A stretch of 64,000 nt of DNA. Origin: Cyprinodon diabolis (taxonomy: Eukaryota; Chordata; Actinopteri; Cyprinodontiformes; Cyprinodontidae). How positions within the stretch are numbered: position 1 is the stretch's first letter; each line of letters starts with the position of its first letter. The position numbers were made by a program, and so were the translations under genes. The notes beneath the pieces are model-generated. The model was not told the DNA's origin and did no database searches. It saw only the letters and a program-made list of their open reading frames with translations. The DNA lies in assembly GCA_030533445.1 (NCBI GenBank), contig CM060080.1, positions 9,890,217 to 9,954,216 of the forward strand, in the 5' to 3' direction. Positions 24,401-35,842 of the stretch are shown piece by piece.

Positions 24401-27400
24401 TCAAAAAAATTATCAAGAGATCTTCTAAAGTTTAGTGAAACAAAAGCAGATCTTTAAGATAAAAAAAAAAATCCGGAACATAAACTGTAAACAGAAAACA
24501 CACATTTCCGAGTTCCAATGCACACAGCATTTGGTTTAGAGCTGTAGTTCTGGAAAACTCTGCTCTGACACAGATTTTTAACCTGTTGGTGATGATCCTA
24601 TGAAAAAGGAGGAGATGAAGACCATGCATGGTCCAACAGAAACTGGCCGGTAACTCTGGTGAGGTTCACCATTCTCTGTGTTTAAGTCTATCCAGGATCA
24701 GTGAACTGAAGCTTCCAGCATCAATGAAAAATCAGTTACTGAAACAGAGGAGGCAAGTTATATCTGTCTTCATGAACCCCAGTCGGCCTCAGCAGATGGC
24801 CGCTCACACTGAACCTGGTTCTGCTGGAGGTTTCTTCCTGTTAAAAGGGAGTTTTTCCTCTCCACTGTCGCTATAAGCATGCTTAGTGTGAGGGATTGCT
24901 GAAGAGTCAATGAATCGATCCAATCAACTGATTTTCCTTGGATAGAAAACTTTTAATCAATCTGACTGTATGATCTGATGAACTGTAAAGTGCCTTGAGA
25001 TGACATGTGTTGGGAATGGGTGCTATATAAATAAACTAAATTGAATTAATTTGAATATCCGGTTTACAGATAAATCCTTTTTCTCTGTCAGGAAGTACAG
25101 TTTGAAGTGCGGGCTTAAGACACATAAACCCGCAGGTTTCCCTCCTCAGCCATCTATCCTCAAAACCAAAACTTGTTATAACAACCATATTGGACTTTTT
25201 CTCTGAAACATTGTGTTTAATCAAACCTGAACCCATTAAAGGAAATGTATTTATACCCTCCAGGACAGCCGCCCATGATGCCCCGCTGTCAAACCAGATG
25301 TCCAGAACATCATCTCCTCGAACATAGTCGCTCACAGGTCCTGCTTTACTCTGAAAAGCAAAAACATCCCAGAAAAATCTTAGAACATCTTATTTACAAT
25401 ATTAACTCATAAGCGTTTTGCAATGGAATAAAAGTTGCATCCAATCTTATAAACACTTTAAAAACATTTTGCTTACATCTTACATTTGTTTCCATTTGGG
25501 ATGATAAAACATGGATATTACAAAACTTATGCAGAACTTATGCAGTTTAGCTGCAGCTACATTGAAAGTTAAAATTTATTTGCTTTATCCAAAGGAATAT
25601 TTAGTCTTACTATCACTTCCAGATGATGCCAACTCACCTTCTTGAGAACCTCTGGGGACAGCAGAGCCTCGATGGGAAGCTCCCACCAACAGTCGCTGCC
25701 TTTTTCTTTAAAGAGTTTTGCTATGTGGGACACAGTGTACCTGCAGAGGATCAATGGTTATCAGATCAAGTTTCTCAACAAGAAAACTAAAGTCAATACA
25801 GGAGCTTGTGAGGAAATTACAGAAGTAATCAATAAAGAAAGGATGAGCAGGAGACAACAACAGGCATCAAACTGCTTCTAAAGGCTGATCTATGCTCAGA
25901 AACCAGGTCGTCTGTGTGTGTCGCAGTGAACGCAGGTATGCCCCGCACCTCTTCCAAATTGTATGTGACCGCAGACAGGAGGCCTCTGATTGGTCAAATC
26001 TGCATCCGCTCTACACTATGCCTATTTCCTGTTAGGTACCTTACCGGCTTGTTTTGTTTTTATGACCACCATTGTGGAAAACGACTTGTGAAGATGAACC
26101 AGCTAAAAGAGCGAGGTGCGCGAGAATGCTGGGAGCCTTTTTCAACCTAGATCCCTGCTCTTTTTGGCCCTCATGTCCCTCCGTTGTCGCACAGACTTGC
26201 CCCCACTTCCTCACCGCCTTGGCTGTATCTAGACCCACAGCTAGTTCGTGATTGTCTCTTTTGCGTTGTGGCATGGAATAACATAGCGCAGACCACGCTT
26301 CAATATTTGGCATAAAGCAAAAATATCTGCAACAATCTCACTGCTACACATTGCTGCAGGAGGATAACCAGCCTTTAAGGATCAGGGAATTTATCTATTT
26401 TTAAATCGTAGGGAAACGGCAATTCCAAAAATTGCATTTCCGAATTCTCCCGAGTGGTGCAAGACTTTACACGGATGAATAAAGTGAATGTGATTGGCCG
26501 TTTAGCAGGGGGGCGGGATTGTTGTGGCAGAAGATTCGCAAGCAAGTTTGGTTGTGGTCGGTGTCTCGGAAGCATCTTGCTAACCAGTTAGCAACTTAGT
26601 GCTAGTAGGTTCCCAATGGAAAATTCCACTGGGACCAAGTAGCACTAAATTGATGACTTAGAAACAACACTGTCAAGGAACACTATGGACAGCGGAAGCA
26701 TGCAAGAGGAGGGGAGTTTAGTGTCGGAGGTCGTGGATGAGTTTCCTCCATCATAGATTTTTTATTTAAAGGAGGAAAGCGGGGACGAAGTTGTTGTGGA
26801 AGAGGACACCAGGGCAGCAGAAGCTTGGTTTGGTGTAGAAGGCTTACAGCCGTCCATGTTTGAGCCCTTGCCTCGCAACACTGCCAGTTCTGTTAGCTCT
26901 ACGCCTGCCGAAGACACAGACGTCCATCCCCTTGAACACTGGGACGGAACTCAATGGGAAAGGAAATTACTTTTTTTCTTATTTTAACCGTTGCATATAT
27001 TAGCTGCAACATATGAATCAAGATGCTATGACTGAAAAAATTTGATTGACAGATGACCGTTGATATATAACTAACTGGCCTGCATAAGATAACAAAAAAA
27101 ACCCCACAGATTTTAAGAGAGGATTTTTTTTTTTTACGGAAATTTTCTAATTTTTGGGACAATATCATCTGATAAAGAGTACATTTAAATACATGTTTAA
27201 GCCAGAATGATTTGAAATCTAAATAAAATTGCAAAACAAAAATATTTATAGTTTCTACAGAAAAATAAATACATTTTTCAGAAATATAAAAACAGCAGCA
27301 GACTATTGTTGTTTTAGTTTGTTCAGCGTTAGGCCTACGCGTTTATGAGAGGCTCCCCGGTCTCTTTGTGATAGAACACTGGGATGGGGACCCCCCAGCT

Positions 27401-30400
27401 CCGCTGCCTGGAGATGCACCAGTACGTCCGTCTGTCCAGCATGGACAGCAGGCTTCCTCTCGCCGACTCTGGTAAAACATGCACCTTCTGCAGCGCCTCC
27501 TGCCGACGATGACAAACACTGTGTGAGTAGATTCACTGAGACAGGAATGAAACTAATACGTACCTGAGCTCCTCTGGCAGAATGTTTACCTTAGCCTTGT
27601 GCTTCAGAGATGCAGTGTTGATAAACCACTGTTTACTGGGTCTGATGACCACCGGCTGCTTTGTCCGCCAGTCATACGGGTAGCTGTGGACACACTGCTC
27701 CTCCAGAACCAAAGCGCCACTCTCTTGCAGCATTGAAATCACTAAAACAGGCAGTTATGTAGTTTTGAAAACATTTAGGAACAATAATGAAGGCTACTCA
27801 GACGCCATCTACCTCTCTGAGTTCCTTCAGTGAACACAGACAGGTTCTGCAGCTCAGGTCCTGCAAGCTCGGTGAACTTGCTGTCTTCATCCACCATACA
27901 CTCCTTTAACCAAAGCAAATAGTCACATAAAAATGCAAATAACACATCATTTAATATTAAAATATTGTCTTGTGTTAATTTTGTATGTGGAGGTAATATT
28001 GATTACCACAGGCAGATCAAACTGTGACGCCACGCTGTAGTCATCCATCCCATGAGCTGGTGCAGTGTGGACCAATCCTGTCCCTTTCCCCATGGTCACA
28101 TGGTTGGCTGGCAACAATGGGATTTGCTTATCAGGAATGGTGGGATGTTTGCAGATGCCACCTTCCAGCTGCAAACCTTCCAAAAAAAATAAATAAATAT
28201 TTGTAAAATAAGGCAAAGTCAGTTTAAAATAACTGATTAAATGCAGCCTTCCTCTGAAAAGGCTTCACCTGTGAAGGTGGCTACGGTCTGCAGCTCTGTG
28301 CCGAGCAGCGCGGCGAGGCTCGCCGTGCGTTCAGCTGCCAGCAGCAGCAGCTGGGAAGTGTCTGCCCTCTTCACCACAGAGTACCTGGAATCCAGAAACA
28401 GGAATCAGAGTTAGGATCTTAGGATCAAATTTTTTAGCATAATGGTCAAAGAATGAAGGATCAGCACAACAATGTGTAAAATTTGACCTTCACTGTTAAA
28501 GGTATAGTGGAGGATTTTTGCCACTCTGGCACACATGCACAACCCTGTACCCGCTCCTGAGAGGGAAAGCCTATTAAACATGTGCGAGAGCGTGCATGAG
28601 CGCATTTCTCCTCGTGCACGCTCTGTTTAAAATCTGCTGTTTGCATCGCTCATACAAGCTTACTTTCCAAAAGAAGATTTGCAATTTTTCCACTATGTCA
28701 AACTGACCACTGGTAAGTGAAAATAGGGAAGAGCACGTAGGACGGCCTTAACATATCACCAGAATGATTGACAATTAGGAGGACCACTTATTTTGATGAT
28801 CCACGCGGAAAAAGAACCTCCTCCACTATAAATTTAAGGCTGAGGACTTTCCAGACTGAGAGCAGTCTTTTTGGTCTCACTGAGAACTTACTGGGCGTTG
28901 GGCATGTAGCACACTGCCTGGTTTGCAGGGATGGTCCAAGGCTGGGTGGTCCAAATCAACACCGAAACATTCTCCAAACCTAGCGAGACAACCACACAGT
29001 CATCACACACACTCTCCCCAAGATTATTTTAAATATCTATAATGAGTGTGAATGAGTAACCATCTTCTGAGGCGATCTTGGGCGGCAGCGTGGCCAGAGG
29101 GAAGGTGGCGTAGATGGCTCTGCTCACATGCTCTGGGTTGTACTCCAGCTCAGCTTCGGCCAGGGCCGTCCTGTTAAAAGAAAACAGAAACAAAAAAAGA
29201 TAGCAGCAGTAAGGTTTGAAAGAGGAAGTTAACATTTTTCAATACATGGACAGCATGTTGGTGCCATACCTGGATGAAGGAGACCAGAAGACGGGTTTAT
29301 AGTCCTGATATACCAGACCCTGGAGAGCAACAGAGGGAAGGTAGCATCAGACAAAGTTATTTAAAAGTACTTTATTAGCTAACGGACCTAGTTCAGGTTA
29401 AAGTTCACCATTCAAAAACCTTAAAGGGATACAGTACTAGAATGCAACGAATATTTTATACATTTAACTTGCATAAACATATTGCATTCTCTAAGGCTCC
29501 TTTCAAATATCCAAGCATCAAGAAATCAGATCCTCAGTAAATATATGAAATTTAAAGCAATATGAAGGCTGAAATTTACAGTTTAAACCTCATGTAGGGG
29601 AGGTCTTCAACAGGGGTATGCAACGCATGGGGGGTCGCAAAAGTTTTGGTTGTTTAAACTTTTTTTTTTTTTTTTTTATTTAAACAATACATTTTAACAT
29701 TTCTGTCAAAGAAGATTCACGTCATAGCCTGCGACACGTTTCAGCGCGGCATGATGCCAGGCCAGCGGCGGTGTCTCAGGCCATGGATCCCAAGGGGAAA
29801 AAAATGAAGACAGCTGATGAGAACAGAGGATTTAAAGAAGAATGGACTGAATCACTTGCTTTCCAAATAATTGCCTCTATGTTTGCTTTGTAATGAGAGG
29901 TTGTGAAATAATAAAAAGTGTGGTTAGGAAAGGCATTTCCAGGGAAGGCTACTAAATATGCAGCCGATCACAAAGTTGGGAGTGGGAGAATGTGTGCGAT
30001 TGCAGAACTTCCTGGATAAATTAGAGGAGCGCAAAGATAGATTTAAGCAGTGGATTGCATCTCAAAACTCCACTACTGCTGCTAGTTTGGTTGCAAGCAT
30101 GGAAAACCGTTCACAGATTGAACAGGTAGCACCTTTATGCAGGTATATGAACTTTCTTCCATTTTTTTCCCCAAATCCTCAAAATTAAAACATTAAAAAT
30201 CTTTTTCATGTTTCTATAATTTCATCAATGCAACAAAACCTAATACAATAATACTGTAATGGAATTAAAGCCCTAAAGCGCCAAATATCGTACAGCAAAC
30301 TAGTCAGAAGATGTGACATTTGCTCCAGAAAAAACATATAATCAAGAATGCGTACTCTATATTTAAGCCAACGTGGTCCTTTTTTATAGTGGGCTAATGC

Positions 30401-32288
30401 ACTTGTTGCCATATGAGGCTTCTTTGTTTTTTTGGTACAATATGGCTCTTTGAACAGTTTGGGTTGCCACCCCTGGAAAAGGGGAAATGAAACTTTGTTT
30501 GCAGAGCACTAGTGCCCACCTTGTTATGCATTTCCTGGAAGAGCTTTAACTGAGCAGCCTCGTAAGCCCCATCAAAGGTGTAGTAGCACTGCTCCCAGTT
30601 GGCCATGACGCCCCAGCGTTGGAAGGCAGCCTTCTGCCGAGCTATCGCCCCTTCAGCAAACTCCCGAGCTGGAGAGCAAAAATACATCAACATTAGAGCA
30701 GCTGGAAGTCTCTGTGACTATCAGGCACTAACATGTTCACACTCACCTTTCTGTCGTATCTCCAGAGGACTGAGGCCGCTGGTTCCTAGTTCTCCCAAAG
30801 CTTTCAGCTCTATAGGGAGGCCATGGCAGTCCCAACCTGGGATGTAGTGGACCTGACGTCCTCTTAACACCTCAAAACGGTTACGGATGTCTTTGAGGAT
30901 CTGAATAAGATTTATAGAAGATTTTTTTGTGACTTTTATGAGCAAATTTTAAATGTTCTGAGAAAAATCTGCCTTCCTGGAGCAGCTTTAAAAGGCAAGC
31001 AGATCAAACAGAACACATAGAATAATTACTTTGTTAAGCGCGTGTCCAACGTGAGGGTCTCCATTTGCATAAGGGGGTCCATCATGAAGGCAGAACTCTT
31101 TTTTGCTTTTCCTTTCTCTTTGCCATGAATACAAGTCTGCAAAACCACATTCCTGCAGAAAAAAAAAGATCCAGCAAAAGCATTCAACCAAAATAGAAAC
31201 ACAGAAACCGCTTTAACTGAAATATTTTTACTGTTTTTATTAAAATGATTGTGGATTATGTTCCAATTAGACCCAGTGACGAACCAGTCATCTGATTTGT
31301 TTTATCCAGGACTGTCAGCGCAAGCTACAAACTAAACTGCTCATGGTGGAGTGCATGACTGATTATAAACCAAGCACTTTAACAAACTCTACCTGAGCTG
31401 CTGGAATCTACAGCTCCTCCACAGATGGGTGTCCTTGCCACTACTCTGACCAAATCTCTCCCTCTCTATTTATTTAGGTGGTGCAATAATCTTTTTTTGT
31501 TTTTAGGGAACAAAAATACGACCTTAATATGCACTAAACTAAACAACACCTTTCTCCTTGATGTATATAGAGTTTTTTTAGGTCTTTTTTTTAGGTGTTC
31601 AAATGTTTTTCGCTATATAGACCCAAAGGCTTCAAAGAAATTATTATTCTGGAGTTAAACTCTGCAGTCTGAGTTATCACTAGGTCAAATCAACCATTTT
31701 AAAGGAATTAAGAACAGAGGGAGTTAATTATGTATGCATAAGAACAAAACCATAGTCCTACTTCTACTTTTTAAACAATTCCCCCTTGTCATTTATGATA
31801 AATAAAATCTAATATTTATGCTTGGAAATGTAAACATGCCCCTAACCATAAAAAAACTTATTAACTGAAAAGTTTCTCCAATTTTATATAATGCTAAAGC
31901 AGAAACTCTGATGAAATGCAGGATTTTCTCTAAATTTTCTCTGTTGCATCCTTGAGCTAAAGTCATGTTTTGCAGACAGACATTAAGCAGGGGTCTGTCG
32001 GGGCTTTGTGAACCACATTACCTGCTGGATCTGAAGCTCCCGCTCCACCAACTTCTGTCCGGCTAGTTTCATGGGGAACTCGGTCTGAGGGAGGAGTACG
32101 GTGTCCCGGTACAGAGCCTGGGTGGAGGCTGGGTCCGCGGGCTGAGCGTTACCTTCCCCGGAACTGGCAGCCCTTAAGCGGCTGGAGGTACAGGACACCG
32201 CGCGGCTGAGAAGAAGGCCTCCCTGCTGTGACCTCCGTCCCCATCTAGCCAGCATCTGGTACACTGGCGACACCCGGCACAGCAACAT
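15411..32288 (-). CDS. iars2: Isoleucyl-tRNA synthetase, mitochondrial (complete, 23 exons)
   Basis: A class I aminoacyl-tRNA synthetase that charges mitochondrial tRNA-Ile. Exons in coding order (plus coordinates): 32022-32288, 31030-31152, 30747-30900, 30520-30668, 29270-29319, 29061-29170, 28892-28979, 28269-28384, 28007-28176, 27813-27903, 27590-27741, 27339-27499, 25638-25740, 25257-25350, 20920-21028, 20732-20834, 18177-18299, 17953-18084, 17772-17878, 17543-17688, 17267-17454, 15758-15902, 15411-15556. All phases join into 1008 residues; the human protein is 1012. The HIGH-type motif is HVGH at residues 123-126 and KMSKS is at 661-665. The last exon has CxxC pairs at 982-985 and 997-1000, the C-terminal zinc-binding motif. 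The N-terminus is Arg/Ser-rich and acidic-poor, fitting a mitochondrial presequence. The Met at 32288 was chosen; Mets at 32345 and 32255 are also in frame. Confidence 0.96.
16072..16624. mobile_element. Non-autonomous hAT element, 553 bp, perfect 8-bp duplication
   Basis: Left end CAGTGTGCGAAATAC and right end GTATTTCGCACTCTG are inverted repeats with one mismatch. The octamer GTTACAAG flanks both sides (16064-16071 and 16625-16632). The interior is non-coding. The element lies in an iars2 intron (15903-17266). Confidence 0.88.
18588..18743 (-). repeat. tRNA-derived SINE, copy 1
   Basis: The minus strand carries a polymerase III B-box-like GGGTTCGAATCC and a start resembling GGTGGCGCAGTGGTTAGGGC. 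The same sequence recurs at 41207-41372 in the same orientation, including GCTGACAGGAAAGGGG and AGGGCTAAGGCCTCTG-type blocks. Confidence 0.75.
19130..19800. mobile_element. Possible decayed DNA transposon
   Basis: A GC-richer block lies inside an AT-rich iars2 intron. ACACTGTACGACG is near the left and TCGTACAGTGTATG near the right, suggesting inverted ends. The minus frame at 19768-19472 gives a short unrecognised peptide. No target-site duplication was resolved. Confidence 0.4.
20000..20285. repeat. Short interspersed repeat (MITE-like), copy 2
   Basis: Same family as 3926-4195. The segment starts CACTGCAAAAAATC and ends TTTTACCAGTG, consistent with short inverted ends. It is intronic in iars2 and non-coding. 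Confidence 0.7.
21934..24090 (+). mobile_element. DIRS-like retrotransposon remnant with inverted terminal repeats
   Basis: The left segment 21934-22012 and right segment 24012-24082 are reverse complements of each other over about 70 bases (for example ACTCCAATG and GTCTGTCCCTGACAG on the left). Inside, in order on the plus strand, are broken frames resembling DIRS proteins. There is a reverse-transcriptase piece ([15 protein letters not shown]), an RNase H-like piece (around 22295, continuing near 23000 with [20 protein letters not shown]), and a tyrosine-recombinase-like end ([15 protein letters not shown], about 23640). Stops and frameshifts make it a pseudo-element. It is antisense inside iars2 intron 21029-25256. 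Confidence 0.75.
22322..22989 (+). mobile_element. Insertion inside the DIRS remnant, possible solo LTR
   Basis: This 0.67-kb block separates two halves of the DIRS RNase H-like coding region. It starts with TGTGTCATAATCC and ends CCCGTTTCA. It contains AATAAA near its right end, as LTRs do. The flanks GGCTG and GGTTG could be a 5-bp duplication with one change. It has no transposon coding frame. Confidence 0.45.
24640..25047 (+). repeat. LINE/SINE 3'-tail type interspersed repeat
   Basis: The segment ends with AAAGTGCCTTGAGATGACATG, then GCTATATAAATAAA and AATTGAATT-type repeats. I recognise this as the shared 3' end of many teleost retroposons. It is non-coding and intronic in iars2. Confidence 0.6.
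25905..26985. mobile_element. Unassigned block with transposon-like coding fragments
   Basis: The block is GC-richer than the surrounding iars2 intron. The plus frame 26796-26987 includes [13 protein letters not shown], which resembles acidic leaders of P2X7-C-terminal-like proteins often found in fish mobile elements. The minus frame 26313-26041 is unrecognised. No terminal repeats were resolved, so the boundaries are approximate. Confidence 0.3.
29604..30475. mobile_element. Decayed hAT-like element
   Basis: The left end CAGGGGTATGCAAC and the reverse complement of the right end CAGGGGTGGCAACC are similar. The first 80 bases resemble the element at 60137-60602 (GGTCTTCAACAGGGG and GGGGGTCGCAAAA). 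A short plus frame (29958-30188) is unrecognised. No matching octamers flank it. It is intronic in iars2. Confidence 0.45.
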
Positions 32289-33030
32289 GGAGAGGAGAGT
32301 CAATTCAAAGGGTAAAAATAAAAATAAAAAGGGTAACACTACCAATAATTAAAGCTAAACTGGTCTGTGTCTGCTTTAGAACTGAGGTTACTCAGTGTGT
32401 TGTCATATTTCGTCCTTCTAGTTTGATTAGTTTGTGTTTCTCCCGGAAGAATTTGCAGACAGGACTTCTTCTTCTTCTTCTTTTCTATTTCGGCGGATCG
32501 CAAGCAACTTTACGGCGGATACCGCCACCTACTGTACACGAGTGTGTAGCAACATTACTTTACATCAAATTCTATTTTTTAATTTTGTATTGTTTAGATA
32601 AATAAATAATGATTTCCTTAATCTGTGAACATCCTTTATATTTCCTTCATTTCCCAATATTCCTTCAAGACTCCATTCAAGGCCGAGAGGACTTCTTCTT
32701 CTTCTGGTAATGTTTTATGTCGGTTGGGAAACTAGTTACAGTGCATTATCGCCACCAACTGATAAGGAGTTAAACAAGGAAACAGGAAACAAGACTCACC
32801 TCCAGAAAAAAAAAATACTATTTTTCCAAACTGTTTAATTTAACCCAACATAATAGATACTTAATCAAATTCGTCCTCATTACTTCTAATTTATCTTTAA
32901 GTTAATCTGACTCACTCTGCCAGTTTCTGATTGTTCTACTGGTTTTCCCATCCTACTTTCAACCATTTCCCAGTTTAAACTAAACTAGACTAAACTGATG
33001 CTGTTTTCCAACACTAAGAATATTCCTGTA
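32289..33030. other. iars2 upstream region
   Basis: No TATA box is evident before the first iars2 exon, as is common for housekeeping genes. The stretch holds two short pyrimidine runs of CTT repeats (32468-32482 and 32692-32704), each followed by a GCCACC motif, probably an old duplicated repeat. I see no gene here. Confidence 0.5.
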
Positions 33031-33039
33031 GCTCCGCCC

Positions 33040-34715
33040 ACAGTGTGTCCATCATTCAGGTAGTTCACCTGTACAAATACCTTGGAATCTTACTTGATGA
33101 ATCCCTTTATTGCAAGCCTCATATTGACAGTCTTGTTAAAAAATTTACTTGGTTTGATCTTTCGAAATAAATCTTTTTATTTTTTCACTTGAGACAAAAG
33201 AAACTGGCTTGTCACTATAACTTTTATCTGTTTTAGACTATAATGACTTGTACATCAATGCATCAGCTCACTCTCTACATAAGATTGACTCTGTTTAAAA
33301 AGAAAAATAGGATAGAAATTGAACTCTATTGATCTCACAATGGAGAAATTAACTCTCTGCACTGTAAGGGAAGCAGTGTGGGGTTAAGGGTCTTGCTCAG
33401 GGACCCAGAGTGGAGGCTAAGGGGATCAAACTGAGTATTTGCAACCTTCTCAGAGCACAATTGCACTGCTCTAACCACTAGGCCATCAATCCCCTTTTTT
33501 ATCATGCTTCTTATAGGTTCATAAAGAGCCTTGACTCATCATGGAGTGATATGGTCTAACTTGTCCACCTGGCGATTGGTACACTGGTACATTTTTACCT
33601 ATAAGGCTTTGCCTTCTGTGCTCATATATGTGTAATTTGATTTCACTGAAAAGCTTTGCTTCCTTTTTTTTGTGCATTGTGGTGATAACCTGTTGCTCCC
33701 TGTTCCATTAACCTGGACTGTACTGGGTAAAAGAGCTTCTGTTCACTCTACTCCTTCAACAAGGAACACCCTGCAAAAAGACTGGAAACTAAAACTTGTT
33801 CTATTGAGCAACTTTAAGGCCAGGTTGAGAACAAATAAAAGAAGTTGACAAGCTGTCGTTGTCTTTCATAACAGGGACGGAGCTAGATGGGGGGCCAGGG
33901 GTGGCAATTGCCACCCTTACCCAATCATTGGCCACCCCTGTGGCCACCCCTACCATTGTTTCCCCCCTAATAATCAAGTGGAATATTCCAAACATTTTAA
34001 TTTGTCATATATTACTTACTATTTTTTTCATATATTCATAATTACTTGATAACAAAAACACTGTGGTTAATTATGCACATCAATATACTAACATTAAAGA
34101 TGGTAAGTACAGAATTCCTGCTTTTTTCAGAACTACATTTTGTGTTTTATGGGGTAAAGAGAAAATGATGTGTCTGCATTCATCTAGGAGTTTTAAGTGA
34201 AATAATAGATAAATAACTGTTTTAATATAAAAACACTTTAAATAATCATTTTATCTAGATATTAGTACTTGTAAATATCAATTTTATGCAGGATGATTAT
34301 TGATAAAAGTAGGTAAATAATGACAATGGAAAAGATGTTTGCTCCAGAACTCAAACCTGATAGAATTTTATCCACTTTACCTTTTATCTAAAAAGCATGG
34401 ATGTTTAAATATATGCATCTATTTGTTAGCAAAGTCTGTAGGAAAGTATAGTTTGTCTTTATTTAGATATGGATGTTTTGCTTGTTAATTCTCCTATTGT
34501 AACAGTGTAGATTGACCATGAGGTTCTGGTGACTACCCATTTTCGGCCTCCCTTCAGTATACACCAGTTATTGCCTGGCCACCCTTATAAAATGTTTCAT
34601 AATCTACCTGTTTACCCGTGTTTTTCATTCATTTTTACTTCTGCTGCCTCTTCGCCATGACACCATTTTAAAACATGTTTTTAATCTCTTTCCTGGTTGA
34701 ATAAAGGTTAAATAT
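33040..34715 (+). mobile_element. Decayed LINE with nested insertions
   Basis: Plus-strand frames resemble the end of a fish LINE reverse transcriptase: YLGILLDESLYCKPHIDSLVKKF near 33080 in broken frame, then further C-terminal pieces at 33500-33860. The retroposon-like tail with GGTTGAATAAAGGTTAAA lies near 34695. A SINE interrupts it at 33293-33497. A further non-coding block (about 33870-34590) separates the coding end from the tail. Many stops are present. Confidence 0.6.
33293..33497 (-). repeat. tRNA-derived SINE inserted in LINE
   Basis: On the minus strand it starts GGCCTAGTGGTTAGAGCAGTG, carries a degenerate B box and ends TCTCCATTGTGAGATCAATA. The same family occurs on the plus strand at 61728-61945. 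Confidence 0.75.
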
Positions 34716-34911
34716 ATATATAAAAAAGCCACTTTGATTAAGATTTAAATATGTTCCTAATGACAGATTTTATTTCGGATGTATGACCCACCTATAAGAT
34801 AATAATTAACTTCAGCAAGAAAGTACATTCTTCTTCAGTAATTTAGTTGGCAAATCCAATTTAAGGTGCATTTACCACTTCTTACAGGACATAAGTGTGG
34901 ATCCAAGATGC

Positions 34912-34957
<46 letters not shown>

Positions 34958-35083
34958 GATAGATAGATAGATAGATAGATAGTACTTGTGAATATCAATT
35001 TTATGCAGGATGATTATTGATAAAAGTAGGTAAGTAATGACAATGGAAAAGATCTTCGCTCCAGAACTCCAGAACCTATTTGT
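34258..35083 (+). repeat. Direct duplication of about 90 bp, 720 bp apart
   Basis: 34266-34360 and 34984-35075 share ATCAATTTTATGCAGGATGA, TTATTGATAAAAGTAGGTAA and GACAATGGAAAAGAT almost without change. The second copy directly follows a GATA microsatellite. Confidence 0.85.
34914..34982. repeat. (GATA)n microsatellite
   Basis: A tetranucleotide GATA array of about 65 bases with one irregular unit. It abuts the second copy of the 90-bp direct duplication. Confidence 0.95.
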
Positions 35084-35782
35084 GAAACACATTCATTTAT
35101 ATTCTGTCTATGTTGCATTCCAAACACTATTTTGAATGCTAATAAAATCCTGTTGCTATAGTAAGAAATCAATAGTAGATTTATACTAATTTTTAAGATG
35201 CAAATCATTGTCAAAAATTATCACAATGAAATAAAACAACTTATTTATTTTGTGAAACTTCATTGTATAATAGGTAAAAATGAATGCTGTATAAATAATA
35301 CAAATTTTAAATCCAGTGGTTAAGGCTTTGAGTTAAGATTTCTGTTTTTGGTCAAAAGGAACTTAAGTTAAAAGGATTAATAAGATATTTTAGAAGCATG
35401 CTTATATTTTTTGGTGTCCAATGTAATGATTTTTGTGCTTCACAGCTTTTTTTTTTTTACAAATCAGAATTATCTCCAAAGTAGATGCTTATGTTACTCA
35501 GGTAGACTTTCTCCAAAATTTCTGGAAATATTAGATTACATTTAATTCTGTTACATACATAATTTGCATATCTAAATCCCTAGATAACTGCAGGCTAGAG
35601 TCATTTTAATAAATATAAACTCAAATATATGATGAAAAAAAACTTTTTAGAAACCACCTAAGCTTTCCTTTTGGAATAGCTCTGTTGCTCAGTTGAAAAG
35701 TGAAATATTATTTACGTATGGTCCTTGAAGGCAGCACAAAGACAACAGGTGTTATCTATTAGTTCATGGTCCTGCTGGATAG

Positions 35783-35790
35783 CATAAAAA
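35783..35790 (+). promoter_or_regulatory. Candidate TATA-like box of the first GPI-mucin gene
   Basis: CATAAAAA lies 53 bases before the predicted start codon at 35843. The spacing fits a short 5' UTR. Confidence 0.4.
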
Positions 35791-35842
35791 CCAAGGCAGG
35801 AACATGTAGGAGGAATTCATGTTAGCACCGACCATCGCCAAG

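Noticed and set aside
27564..27589. Alternative longer iars2 exon ending at gtacgt (27563)
   Set aside because: It breaks the phase with the next exon. The donor gtaaac at 27589 restores the conserved reading frame.
17267..31152. miR-194/miR-215 cluster, which in mammals lies in an IARS2 intron
   Set aside because: I looked for the mature sequences on both strands of the iars2 introns and found no match. A covariance-model search would settle it.
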